Of a stretch of 64,000 bases of DNA, positions 26,301-33,856 are shown piece by piece. This DNA is from JBPCNH01 sp051001455 (GTDB lineage: Bacteria > Actinomycetota > CADDZG01 > WHSQ01): contig JBPCNH010000015.1 of assembly GCA_051001455.1 (NCBI GenBank), positions 1-64,000 of the forward strand, read 5' to 3'. A program made the position numbers and the translations under genes. How positions within the stretch are numbered: the stretch's first letter is position 1; every line of letters begins with the position of its first letter. The notes beneath the pieces were generated by a model that did no database searches, was not told where the DNA came from, and saw only the letters and a list, made by a program, of their open reading frames with translations.

Positions 26301-27738
26301 GCCGGTGTCGGTGAAGTTGGTCTCTTCAGAAGGGGTCGGGACGATCGCCGCTGGCGTCGTGAAGGGACTGGCAGACGTCGTGCATATCGCGGGAGGGGAT
26401 GGAGGAACGGGAGCCTCTCCCCTGTCATCTATCAAGAACGCCGGGATGCCGTGGGAGATCGGTCTCGCGGAAACACAGGCCGCACTGATCGCGAACGGGT
26501 TGCGGGGACGGGTGCGGCTACGGGCCGATGGGGGCATGAAGACCGGCCGGGACATCCTCATGGCGGCGCTGCTCGGCGCGGACGAGTACTCCTTCGGCAC
26601 CGCAGCTCTCGTTGCAGAAGGCTGCATCCTGGTTCGCACCTGCCACCGCGACACCTGCCCGGTCGGGATAGCCACACAGAACCCGGAACTACGCAAGAAG
26701 TTCGCCGGGACGCCCGAAGGTGTGGCTCGCTACCTGTTGTTGGTTGCAGAGGAAGTCCGGGTGCTGCTCGCGTCTCTCGGGCTCAGAACGCTGGAGGAGG
26801 CGGTCGGGCGCAGCGACCTGCTGAAGCAACGCACCACGGAAGACGTGAGAAGCGATTCTCTGAACCTCGGGCCCCTGCTCGAGCAAGAGCAAGGGGATGC
26901 CTCGCGCTTCACAGGGTCGTTGCCCATCCAACGACCACGCTCGGAGCTGGGAGACCGTCTCTACAACGACGCGTTCCCCGTCCTCGAGCGCGGAGAGAGC
27001 GTGGAGTTGTCCTACCCGATCGCCACAGCCGACCGGACCGTAGGAGCCCGACTGGGCTGTTCGATCGAGAAGGAGCTCTGTCTCAGCAAGCCCGAGGGCA
27101 AGGTCACGGCCCATTTCGAAGGCTCGGCCGGACAGTCCTTCGGCGCCTTCCTCGCCGACGGGATCGAGCTCACCTTGACCGGGGAAGCGAACGATTACGT
27201 CGGGAAAGGCATGGGCGGAGGGCGCATCGTCATCAAGCCGCCCGCCAACGATGCCGGCGACCCCGATCTAGCGGGGAACACGATCCTGTACGGCGCGACG
27301 GGGGGACAACTGTTCGTGGCCGGGCGCGTGGGAGAGCGCTTCGCGGTGCGTAACTCGGGTGCGGTGGCCGTAGTCGAGGGAACAGGTGACCATTCTTGCG
27401 AGTACATGACTGCAGGAGCGGTCGTCGTCCTCGGCCGAACCGGCCGCAACTTCGGCGCCGGGATGAGCGGTGGCGAAGCGTACGTATACGACCCTGACCA
27501 GACCTTCGAGACCAACATCAATCCCCAACTCGTCGCGACCTACGAGCCGACGGCCGGTCAGCTTGAATCGTTGAAACGTGTCATCACTCGCCACCGCGAC
27601 GCGACCGACTCGATCATCGCTGAGCGGATCCTCGATGACTGGGAGCAAGGGTCTGCCGCATTCAAGCGAGTAGCCCCGGTAGCAGAGGTAGCCCGCCTAG
27701 AAGCCCTATTCGAAGGAACGGCAACCACACCAGCTTAG
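23305..27738 (+). CDS. gltB: Glutamate synthase, large subunit
   Basis: A 1477-residue enzyme making glutamate from glutamine and 2-oxoglutarate. The start is ATG 23305 with GGAGGAG six bases upstream; the frame is open 80 codons further but that part has no coding character. Cys13 (DACGIGFVADSRG) should become the N-terminal nucleophile of the class II amidotransferase domain (to about 400). Then come the central domain, the FMN-binding synthase domain (about 800-1180, GEGGEDADRF, AQGSKPGEGGQLPG), and the 3Fe-4S cysteines Cys1107, Cys1113, Cys1118 (CILVRTCHRDTC). A C-terminal GXGXG beta-helix follows (FGAGMSGGEAYVYD). No small-subunit gltD lies next to it, so the partner is encoded elsewhere or it uses ferredoxin. 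Confidence 0.95.
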   Translation: MRYRAALGERDACGIGFVADSRGRPSRAMVETALDALGRVKHRGAVAADSLSSDGAGILLPIPDMLIAGDHAERSGIAMIFGDPSAPEAHRSVVTAACAAEGLEVVGWRQVPTDPSVLGEQARSSMPVVEQAVVSRPLGSDADEGERRAYRARRRIEATARRGQLRLYVVSFSFFTVTYKGLCAADQVASFYPDLADDRFEGWFAIFHQRYSTNTAPTWERAQPFRFLGHNGEINTIRGNVALMRAREGHLGSTDLAPEELLRPVVDPDGSDSQILDEVLELLTRGGRDVRHAATMLVPPAWENVEGIDGAVKDFLRYHSCLIEPWDGPAGLVFTDGGTVGAALDRNGLRPLRIAVCEDGLIACSSEAGAVATRGHGRVQRLRLGPGQAFSVAPSEGGVVGDDDLKARLSQRRPYGDWLQEHLVESSQGTPLAAGSDGLLERQVAAGYSKEEFTVILRPMATEGHEPTSSMGDDSAQAPFTTFPRPIFGFLKQRFAQVTNPPIDHLRERHVMSISTRLGPRRPLLRESAEAAALRDYRSFLLFPDAVEELTSLGGAILDATFPVSDGPDGLADACRELADRAEAEARAGAPYLVVSDRAAADDRCPVPSALAAGAIHHRLLDTGLRAQTSIVVDHDDPHDSHQIACLLTNGVDAVCPRLALESIVELAAAGRLGGDVSADEAQLRYFSAIEDGLLKIMSKMGISTLDSYRGAQIIEAIGLDDEVIDLCFTGLSSVLGGLDLAAIGRDALDRHSAARSPKPALPHPGFIKFKKGGEYHTFNPGVVDGLLETVGLKEPQPVTDEMAAAHELRRATAGQDGAYDRFAALVNGRPPSEPRDLLDFVPAGSPTPLEEVEDAYAITRRFSTGAMSHGALSAEAHETLARAMNLIGGMANSGEGGEDADRFLDDRNCGIKQIASGRFGVTPYYVASATELQIKMAQGSKPGEGGQLPGKKVSVEIARLRHTVPGVALISPPPHHDIYSIEDLAQLIFDLKQANPSAPVSVKLVSSEGVGTIAAGVVKGLADVVHIAGGDGGTGASPLSSIKNAGMPWEIGLAETQAALIANGLRGRVRLRADGGMKTGRDILMAALLGADEYSFGTAALVAEGCILVRTCHRDTCPVGIATQNPELRKKFAGTPEGVARYLLLVAEEVRVLLASLGLRTLEEAVGRSDLLKQRTTEDVRSDSLNLGPLLEQEQGDASRFTGSLPIQRPRSELGDRLYNDAFPVLERGESVELSYPIATADRTVGARLGCSIEKELCLSKPEGKVTAHFEGSAGQSFGAFLADGIELTLTGEANDYVGKGMGGGRIVIKPPANDAGDPDLAGNTILYGATGGQLFVAGRVGERFAVRNSGAVAVVEGTGDHSCEYMTAGAVVVLGRTGRNFGAGMSGGEAYVYDPDQTFETNINPQLVATYEPTAGQLESLKRVITRHRDATDSIIAERILDDWEQGSAAFKRVAPVAEVARLEALFEGTATTPA

Positions 27739-27745
27739 GCGCCGG

Positions 27746-28231
27746 TCAGCAGCCGGACGTGATCACTACAGACGTGCAGGTGTAAGAAAAATCGACTTTC
27801 TCGTTACCGTCTTTCCACGGATAGGAGAACGAACCCGTGTACTCAGCCCTTTCGACAGGGTCATGCTCGAGCTTCAGTCGGAGCACGCATCTCTTGCTGA
27901 CAGGTAGAGGGGGTGCCTTCTTGCGAGGACCCTCATACAGCATGGCGATTCCGCATCCCTTGAACGCAGCTATGCCTTGACCTATCGGGAGCCCAGCCAT
28001 TGATTGCTCCATGTCCCCCTCGATAGAGATCATGTCCGACCTCCACCACGAACATCCGCCTAGTCGAACGTCGAGCGACACAACGATGCGCTTGTCGTCA
28101 TAATCAACGGTGGGCTCCGGACGACGGCATGACCCGGCTCCCGCCCGGGCCGGCACCGCGAGTGTGCTAGCGAGCAGACCGAGAGCAAGAATCAGCATCA
28201 GGGCTCTGGGCGCTCCACGTGTGAATGACAT
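27746..28231 (-). CDS. Secreted Cys-containing protein, family not recognised
   Basis: A 161-residue protein from ATG 28231. It opens with a clear signal peptide (RALMLILALGLLASTLAVPA, cleavage probably after PARA). The mature part of about 130 residues has Cys residues in pairs at both ends and is probably mostly beta (KRIVVSLDVRLGGC, VDFSYTCTSV), so disulfides outside the cell are likely. I do not recognise the family. A GTG 18 codons upstream (28285) overlaps the stop of the preceding gene as GTGA; translational coupling from there would put 18 extra residues before the signal peptide. The gene ends 7 bases from convergent gltB. Confidence 0.6.
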   Translation of the reverse strand: MSFTRGAPRALMLILALGLLASTLAVPARAGAGSCRRPEPTVDYDDKRIVVSLDVRLGGCSWWRSDMISIEGDMEQSMAGLPIGQGIAAFKGCGIAMLYEGPRKKAPPLPVSKRCVLRLKLEHDPVERAEYTGSFSYPWKDGNEKVDFSYTCTSVVITSGC

Positions 28232-28281
28232 ACCTACAGGTTCGCTACCCGGGCTAAAACTCCCTCCAGAAGTCCAGCCAT

Positions 28282-29052
28282 TCACGCGGGAACGCTTCTC
28301 CGCTTACCGAGCACCCGTCTTAACCACATCGCCGTGGCGCCTCCAATCACCGCGCCCCCGGCGAGGAGCAGAGCCCTGTCCACCCTTTCCGGTGGGACCG
28401 GTACCCGAGTGGGCACAGTCTCGGCTAGGGCAACTTCCCGTTCTTCGATCAGAGCGACGCGCGCTTTCAGGCTGACCACTTGCTTACGCAGGCGAGCGTT
28501 GCTGGACCTCAGCGCGTGAGCTCGGTCCCGCAGGCGCTCACTGATCCTCTGCGCTTTGGTTGCGGCTCGCGCTGCCACGAGATCGGTAGTGATCCACACC
28601 GCAGCGGGAACTGCATCGGCCATCGGCGTTTGACATCCCTCATCGCAAAGCATGAGGTCGTAGCGCCCAGGAGGAACATCGGGGGTCGCGAATGCTGCCT
28701 TCGCCGTGACCAGGTTGCTGTCTTGTTCGGAGAGCTGCACCGGACCGAGAAGGTGGAGCGCTCCCTTCGTTCTTAGCCAGTCACCCGGATCGGCCCGCCC
28801 CATCGCCTTGCGCAGCCGCTCTCTCTCGTATCCCTCGAGAAGGTAAGCGTAGAATTGATCTTTTCCCGATACGGTCCGGTCTGCAGCCTCGATGGTGGCG
28901 AACATGTGCTCGGACACAAGACCGAACCGTTGTCCGACGGCAAGATGGTCTCTGTTCAGGTCGATGTAAGCCCACCAGCCGCCTCCGGCTGCTCCCTGAG
29001 GCATCACCAGCGATCCCGCTGCAACGAGACAAACCACCGCCATCCGCTTCAT
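28282..29052 (-). CDS. Exported coiled-coil membrane-anchored protein, unknown function
   Basis: A 256-residue protein. The N-terminus is a signal peptide (MAVVCLVAAGSLVMPQGAAG). Residues about 25-160 form an extracellular domain with a Cys pair (LCDEGCQ), preceded by PDVPPGRYDLM, which resembles a beta-sandwich strand. A helix likely to form a coiled coil covers about 165-210 (ISERLRDRAHALRSSNARL). A C-terminal membrane helix (LLLAGGAVIGGATAMWL) ends with a basic tail. The order suggests export and anchoring by the C-terminus. Family not recognised. Start ATG 29052 has AAGGGGAGGAAG upstream. It overlaps the next secreted-protein gene by GTGA, so the two may work together. Confidence 0.65.
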   Translation of the reverse strand: MKRMAVVCLVAAGSLVMPQGAAGGGWWAYIDLNRDHLAVGQRFGLVSEHMFATIEAADRTVSGKDQFYAYLLEGYERERLRKAMGRADPGDWLRTKGALHLLGPVQLSEQDSNLVTAKAAFATPDVPPGRYDLMLCDEGCQTPMADAVPAAVWITTDLVAARAATKAQRISERLRDRAHALRSSNARLRKQVVSLKARVALIEEREVALAETVPTRVPVPPERVDRALLLAGGAVIGGATAMWLRRVLGKRRSVPA

Positions 29053-29397
29053 GTGACTTCCTCCCCTTCGGTTCCAAACGGAGGACGTCGGAGCGGGCCG
29101 TCGGGTTGCCCCGACGGCCCGAAAAACCCGGACAAAGGGCTTGACGACAGGTCCGCCCTAGTTGGTTGCCCGGGAACCTTTGCCAAGATCTTCTACGACT
29201 CGGCCAAAGTGGCGGCGCGCCGGAAACGTGGACATATCCGACATTCCACGACTTCGGCCGTTACCTTGCGGAGAGAGTCCATGCGGTGGGAACATATCCA
29301 TTCCGTAACCAAAGGGTCACTCGATGTAGCAGGAACGCCCCGGCAAGGGGCGAACCTGGACGCAAGGACTGCATCACCTAGGAGGGAAGGGAACGAC
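29053..29397. other. Intergenic region between divergent genes, with hairpin and structured leader
   Basis: No convincing gene. It holds a perfect 12-base stem at 29094-29121 (CGGGCCGTCGGG / CCCGACGGCCCG, loop TTGC) without U-run, near the start of the minus-strand gene. Further on, 29330-29380 contains a 6-base stem CGCCCC/GGGGCG with loop GGCAA, followed by AACCTGGACGCAAGGACTGC and the ribosome-binding site at 29381-29389. The second part looks like a folded mRNA leader of the metalloprotease gene. Confidence 0.5.
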
Positions 29398-30279
29398 GTG
29401 GACCGAAGGCGCCCGCTGCATCTGATCGTCGCCGCTACGGTCGTCGCCGCGCTGGCCGCACCTCTCATACCCCTCGGAGCGTCATCCCAACCGGAAGCAC
29501 TCCCCCAGCTCTCCCTCGAAGAGATCCTGGCGATCGCAAAAGTTGCAGCTCCTCCCCCCGGAGTCGGCCTAAAGATCCACGCCGACTTCCCTGAGGAGGC
29601 ACCACTTTCTATAGACGGCCTTCCGATCTACTCATTGACTGCCGATATCTCCACAACCGGAGTCGCCCGGGTCGAGCACGCCGTTACCGCTCAGGAATCG
29701 ACGACCGCGGCCGGGATCGATGAATGCACCGATCCGACCTTCACCCCTGCGAGCGCCCTGTGGGCAGCGGGAGACATGCCGATCAAGTGGAGATTCAGAG
29801 CGGGATCGACGCCTCGCAACGTGAGCCGCTTCCTGGCACACAAGGCCATACGCAAGGCACACCGTGTCTGGCCCCGGGCGCACAGCGATTGCAGTAACGC
29901 ACAGACTAATAACTTCGCTTTCGGCTACGCGGGCAACACCGGCAAGCGGGTGGGTTATGACGGCGTGAACATGATCGACTTCGGGAGATTGGGTTCGGAG
30001 TCGCTGGCAGTGAACTACACGTGGTACAGCAAGGGACGCATCCTCGAGGTCGACATGCGCCTGAACAAGCGCAACTACGCGTGGACCGCCAAGAAGCAGG
30101 GTAAGAACTACAACATCATGAACGTCGTTACCCACGAGCTCGGGCACCAGGTTGGGCTGGAGGATCTGTCCGACCCGCACGGCTCTCTCACGATGTTCGC
30201 ACGCATCTCTCGGGGGGAGACCCACAAGGTCACTCTCGGACGAGGCGACCTCCGCGGCGCGAACCACGTAACTCCGTAG
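29398..30279 (+). CDS. Secreted zinc metalloprotease, metzincin type
   Basis: A 293-residue exported protease. The signal peptide covers about 1-29 (LHLIVAATVVAALAAPLIPL). After a pro-like region with Cys110, the catalytic domain contains the zinc motif HELGHQVGLED (His246, Glu247, His250, Asp256) and a Met-turn-like LTMF (Met266). An Asp as third ligand resembles snapalysin (M7) more than matrixins, which use His. Two Cys (110, 165) could pair. Start GTG 29398 has GGAGGGAAGG at 29381-29390; the frame is open far upstream but without coding character. It would cut proteins outside the cell; substrate unknown. The long leader before it appears folded. Confidence 0.82.
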   Translation: MDRRRPLHLIVAATVVAALAAPLIPLGASSQPEALPQLSLEEILAIAKVAAPPPGVGLKIHADFPEEAPLSIDGLPIYSLTADISTTGVARVEHAVTAQESTTAAGIDECTDPTFTPASALWAAGDMPIKWRFRAGSTPRNVSRFLAHKAIRKAHRVWPRAHSDCSNAQTNNFAFGYAGNTGKRVGYDGVNMIDFGRLGSESLAVNYTWYSKGRILEVDMRLNKRNYAWTAKKQGKNYNIMNVVTHELGHQVGLEDLSDPHGSLTMFARISRGETHKVTLGRGDLRGANHVTP

Positions 30280-30337
30280 AGACGCCTCGGGAGTAGATCA
30301 GCCGGCCTCTCCCGGCCCACCTTCTGGAGATACCTCC

Positions 30338-31078
30338 CTAGAGGACGTGCTCGAGGAAAGATCGGCAGCGCTCCGACTCCGGGTTGGTCAGGATCTCCTG
30401 AGGGGTACCGTCCTCGAACACGGTTCCGTCGTCCATGAAGATGAGCCGCGTGCCCACCTCGCGAGCGAAGCCCATCTCGTGGGTGACGATCACCATCGTC
30501 ATGCCTTCCTCGGCGAGCTGCTTCATCGTATCCAGAACTTCCTTGATGAGTTCGGGATCGAGCGCAGACGTGACCTCGTCGAAAAGCATCACCTTCGGTT
30601 CCATCGCTAAGGCCCGCGCGATGGCGACCCGCTGCTGCTGCCCTCCGGACAGGTGCCCCGGATACGAATCGGCCTTCTGTGCGATCCCGACATGAGCGAG
30701 TTGCTCCATCGCACGCTCACGAGCCTCTTCCTGACTCAACCCCAGCACTTTCTGCAGGGCGAGTGTGATGTTCCCTCTCACCGTCCTGTGCGGGAAGAGG
30801 TTGAAACTCTGGAAGACCATGCCGATCTCCGTCCGCGCCTTGTTCAGGTCGGTGCGGATGTCGGTGAGGTCCCGGCCTTCGAAAAGAACGTGCCCACTGG
30901 TCGGCTCCTCGAGCAGGTTGATAGAGCGCAGTAACGTCGACTTGCCCGAGCCGGATGGTCCGATCACGACCACTACCCCTTGGGGAGCGATCGATAGGTT
31001 GATCCCCTTCAGAACATGGTTGTCACCGAAGTACTTGTGGATGTCCACCAGCTGGATGAGGGACCCGTCCTCGTTCAT
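30338..31078 (-). CDS. Polar amino-acid ABC transporter ATP-binding protein (GlnQ type)
   Basis: A 246-residue ATPase with Walker A GPSGSGKST (about 39-47), signature LSGGQQQRVAIARAL (about 137-151), Walker B VMLFDEVTSALD and switch His in VIVTHEMGFARE. The DEVTSALDPE and THEMGFA forms are typical of GlnQ/HisP-type ATPases for polar amino acids. Its start overlaps the permease stop by four bases. With the permease and binding protein upstream it forms a complete importer, probably for glutamate, glutamine or a related amino acid. Confidence 0.93.
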   Translation of the reverse strand: MNEDGSLIQLVDIHKYFGDNHVLKGINLSIAPQGVVVVIGPSGSGKSTLLRSINLLEEPTSGHVLFEGRDLTDIRTDLNKARTEIGMVFQSFNLFPHRTVRGNITLALQKVLGLSQEEARERAMEQLAHVGIAQKADSYPGHLSGGQQQRVAIARALAMEPKVMLFDEVTSALDPELIKEVLDTMKQLAEEGMTMVIVTHEMGFAREVGTRLIFMDDGTVFEDGTPQEILTNPESERCRSFLEHVL

Positions 31079-32133
31079 GCTCCGATCCCAACTAGGCCGC
31101 TCCGAAGCTTTCGTTCAAGCATCGTCACCAACCTGATCAGGGGCAACGTGACTATCAGATACCCCGCCGCCGACACGAGATAGGGCGTGGCGTTGAAGAT
31201 CTCGGCGTAAGCATCGCGTCCAACGGACAATAGTTCTCGCTGCGAGAAGGTGAGTCCTAAGACGAATACCAAAGAAGTGTCCTTGAGGAGGATCACGAAC
31301 TCGTTCATGAGCGGCGGGATCACACGCTGGATCGCTTGAGGGACGATCACGTAGGTCATGGCCTGTCCATAAGACATGCCGAGCGAACGCGACGCTTCCA
31401 TCTGCCCTCGCGCGAGTGACTGGATACCGGCGCGGAAGATCTCGGCTGTGTAAGCACCGGCGTTCAGACCGAGGACGACACCGGCCACCGAGAATGCGCT
31501 GACCTCAAGGCCTAGACCGATAACTACACCGAAGAATGCGATCGCCAGCTGGACTATCAGGGGGGTCCCCCGCACCGCATTTATGTACAGACGCGCAGGA
31601 GCGCGAACAACCACCCGGTTCGACAACACGAGGATGGCGAGGAAAAGTCCCAAGACCATTCCCAACCCTTGCCCCAGGAATGCGAGGATCAACGTGTTCT
31701 TAGCGGCGTTGAAGAACTGGTCGATGAACGGGGCGACGGCTTCGAAATTGAAGAACTGCCGCACGAAGATCGGGAACTTCTCCCCGCTGCTGAACAGCAG
31801 GTAGACGGCCGACAGCAGGACCGCCTGAGCACCTAGAGCGCCTCCCGACACGGTTGCTTCGCGGGCGGGCTTGGTCGGCATCCGCTTGTATGTGAACACG
31901 CCTGCGACCAAGCCGGCCAGCCCCAAGGCCATCGCCAGGTAGAAGATCGAGCGATGCCTCGAGCTTGTAGACGTCTGGATCAGCTCTTCTACCGGAGTCA
32001 GCCCCTCCATCCAGAAATGGATAGAGCTCACAAGGACCGCAACAACGACCGAAGCGATACCGATACCCAGGACGGCCCATGACACGGGAGTCAGCTCACC
32101 CGTGAACTCCCTGATGCTCTCGACCTTCTTCAT
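31075..32133 (-). CDS. Polar amino-acid ABC transporter permease
   Basis: A 352-residue membrane protein. The C-terminal 220 residues are a His/Glu/Gln-type permease domain with LYINAVRGTPLIVQL and the EAA loop SRSLGMSYGQAMTYVIVPQA. The N-terminal 130 residues add three extra membrane helices (WAVLGIGIASVVVAVLV, FYLAMALGLAGLVAG, LGAQAVLLSAVYLLF), an extension common in actinobacterial and other fused permeases. One permease gene only is present, so it probably acts as a homodimer. Start ATG 32133 has GAGGGAG upstream, just after a strong hairpin that follows the binding-protein gene. Confidence 0.92.
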   Translation of the reverse strand: MKKVESIREFTGELTPVSWAVLGIGIASVVVAVLVSSIHFWMEGLTPVEELIQTSTSSRHRSIFYLAMALGLAGLVAGVFTYKRMPTKPAREATVSGGALGAQAVLLSAVYLLFSSGEKFPIFVRQFFNFEAVAPFIDQFFNAAKNTLILAFLGQGLGMVLGLFLAILVLSNRVVVRAPARLYINAVRGTPLIVQLAIAFFGVVIGLGLEVSAFSVAGVVLGLNAGAYTAEIFRAGIQSLARGQMEASRSLGMSYGQAMTYVIVPQAIQRVIPPLMNEFVILLKDTSLVFVLGLTFSQRELLSVGRDAYAEIFNATPYLVSAAGYLIVTLPLIRLVTMLERKLRSGLVGIGA

Positions 32134-32145
32134 AGCTCCCTCGTC

Positions 32146-32179
32146 AGAAAGGCCCGCCCTCGACGGAGCGGGCCTTTCT
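32146..32179 (-). terminator. Hairpin between binding-protein and permease genes
   Basis: Perfect 12-base stem AGAAAGGCCCGC / GCGGGCCTTTCT with a 10-base loop; the minus-strand 3' arm ends CCTTTCT. It probably stops most transcripts after the binding-protein gene, giving more binding protein than permease. Confidence 0.6.
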
Positions 32180-32197
32180 AAGTATCAAGCGGACGGA

Positions 32198-33064
32198 TCA
32201 ACTAGCTGCGACGCTCCCACCCGGTGGTAGGTCGCGATACCTGTCGAAGATCTCTTGATAGGTACCGTCTTCGATCATCTCAGCCAGGGTGGCGTTGATC
32301 GCCTCGAGCAGAGGTTCGTTGTTCGGATCGACGGCGATGCCGTACGACTCTCCAGTGTCGATGACCTCGGCGATCTCCAGACCCTCGCGCTCGGCGATCT
32401 CGGCGATGGCGGTGGGCTCATCATTGATGACTCCGTCGAGCTGACCGCCCTCGAGGGCCGTGTAGGCATCTGGGCCTTCAGGAAACGCACGGATCTCAAC
32501 GCCGTCGGGGAGGTTCTCCTCGGCCCACTTCTTCCCGGTCGTCCCGTTCTGCACCCCGACCGTCATACCCTCCTCGAGGTCGTCCACCCCTGAGATGCCG
32601 GAATCCGACGCCACCGTGAGTGACTGCTGCGAGTTGTAGTACGGATCCGAGAAGTTGACCTCTTCCTCGCGCTCGGGTGTGATCGTCGACGCGGCGATCA
32701 CGACATCGAAACGGCCTCCGGCGAGCTGAGTGAAGATCGTGTCGAAGCCCGTATCGATGATGTCGTCATCGGTGACCTCGAGTCCCAGACGGGTCCCGAT
32801 CTCCTTGATGATGTCCATATCGAGTCCCACTAGCTCTCCGCCGCGGCGCATCTCGAACGGCGGGTAAGGGATGTCGGAGCCGACGGTAAGCCTGCCTTCT
32901 TCCTTCGTCTCGAAGGTAGGCGCTTCTTCACCGGCTTCCGTGGTCGTATCTGTACCCGGCTCCGCCGTCTCGTCCGGATCATCGCCACATGCAGCGAGTA
33001 CGAGAACCGAAACGGCCATCAGAGCGGCCATCCGCAGCCAGAAGCGGTTGCGGTCTTTAGTCAT
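32198..33064 (-). CDS. Polar amino-acid-binding lipoprotein
   Basis: A 288-residue type 3 solute-binding protein (SBP_bac_3). The lipobox is VLVLAAC with Cys26, followed by a Glu/Thr-rich linker. The ligand domain has VGSDIPYPPFEMRRGGELVG, LDMDIIKEIGTRLGL, VVIAASTITPEREEEVNFSD and MTVGVQNGTTGKKWAEENL. The Arg in TPEREEEV is the expected carboxylate-binding region of such proteins. Substrate is probably a polar amino acid; which one cannot be read. It heads the operon with the permease and ATPase genes. It comes 54 bases after the Liv ATPase stop, so it may be co-transcribed with the Liv genes. Confidence 0.92.
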   Translation of the reverse strand: MTKDRNRFWLRMAALMAVSVLVLAACGDDPDETAEPGTDTTTEAGEEAPTFETKEEGRLTVGSDIPYPPFEMRRGGELVGLDMDIIKEIGTRLGLEVTDDDIIDTGFDTIFTQLAGGRFDVVIAASTITPEREEEVNFSDPYYNSQQSLTVASDSGISGVDDLEEGMTVGVQNGTTGKKWAEENLPDGVEIRAFPEGPDAYTALEGGQLDGVINDEPTAIAEIAEREGLEIAEVIDTGESYGIAVDPNNEPLLEAINATLAEMIEDGTYQEIFDRYRDLPPGGSVAAS

Positions 33065-33118
33065 CGTCGAACCCCCATTCCTGGTTTCCTTCCGACCATC
33101 CGGCCGGAAGTCTGCGGC

Positions 33119-33856
33119 TTATTCCTCTCCGAGGTAAGCCTTACGGACACGGTCATCAGCCAAAAGCTTCTTCGCCTCGTCCTCCAGAGCGATCTCACCG
33201 GTCTCGATCACGTACCCGCGATCGGCCGCCTGGAGCGCCATCTGTGCGTTCTGCTCGATTAGCAAAACCGGCACACCTTCATTGTTGACCGTCTGGATCA
33301 CCTCGAACACGCGCTCGACGACCTGAGGAGCTAGTCCCATCGAGGGCTCATCGAGCATCAAGATCTTCGGCTTGGCCATCAACCCTCTACCGATCGCCAA
33401 CATCTGCTGCTCGCCACCAGAAAGCGTTCCACCGAGCTGCTTGCGCCGCTCCTTCACCCGGGGGAACAACTCGTATACATGTTCGAGACCCGCGTCGATA
33501 TCAGCCTTAGAACTCTGCGTCTGCTGGAAGGATCCCATCCTGAGGTTCTCGGCGACCGTCATGTTGGGGAAGATGTGCCGGCCCTCGGGGACCTGGACGA
33601 TGCCCCGTGAAACAACCTCATCGCTGCGAAGGCTCGTGACCTCTTCACCGTCGAACATGATGGACCCGTGCGACGGGCCGTGAACCATCGAGATGGCACG
33701 CAACGTTGTCGTTTTCCCCGCACCGTTACCGCCGATCAAGGTGACGATCTCGCCCGGGTAGACCTTGAGGTCGACGCCGCGGACGGCTTCGATGACGCCG
33801 TAGCGAACCTCTACGTCCTTGAGCTCGAGAAGTGGAGCGCCTTTGCCCTCCGCCAT
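33119..33856 (-). CDS. livF: Branched-chain amino-acid ABC transporter ATPase (LivF)
   Basis: A 245-residue ATPase. Walker A is GGNGAGKTT (about 41-49), the signature LSGGEQQMLAIGRGL and Walker B ILMLDEPSMGLAP are those of LivF-type proteins; the VLLIEQNAQMAL switch region also fits. It pairs with LivG to power uptake of leucine, isoleucine, valine or related compounds. Its ATG overlaps the livG stop (TGATG). It is the last Liv gene of the cluster. Confidence 0.94.
   Translation of the reverse strand: MAEGKGAPLLELKDVEVRYGVIEAVRGVDLKVYPGEIVTLIGGNGAGKTTTLRAISMVHGPSHGSIMFDGEEVTSLRSDEVVSRGIVQVPEGRHIFPNMTVAENLRMGSFQQTQSSKADIDAGLEHVYELFPRVKERRKQLGGTLSGGEQQMLAIGRGLMAKPKILMLDEPSMGLAPQVVERVFEVIQTVNNEGVPVLLIEQNAQMALQAADRGYVIETGEIALEDEAKKLLADDRVRKAYLGEE

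Noticed and set aside
29340..29380. c-di-GMP-I riboswitch before the metalloprotease gene
   Set aside because: GGACGCAAGGAC resembles GGGACGCAAAGCC, but the GGCAAACC segment and the GAAA-capped stem in the right place are absent; kept only as a structured leader.
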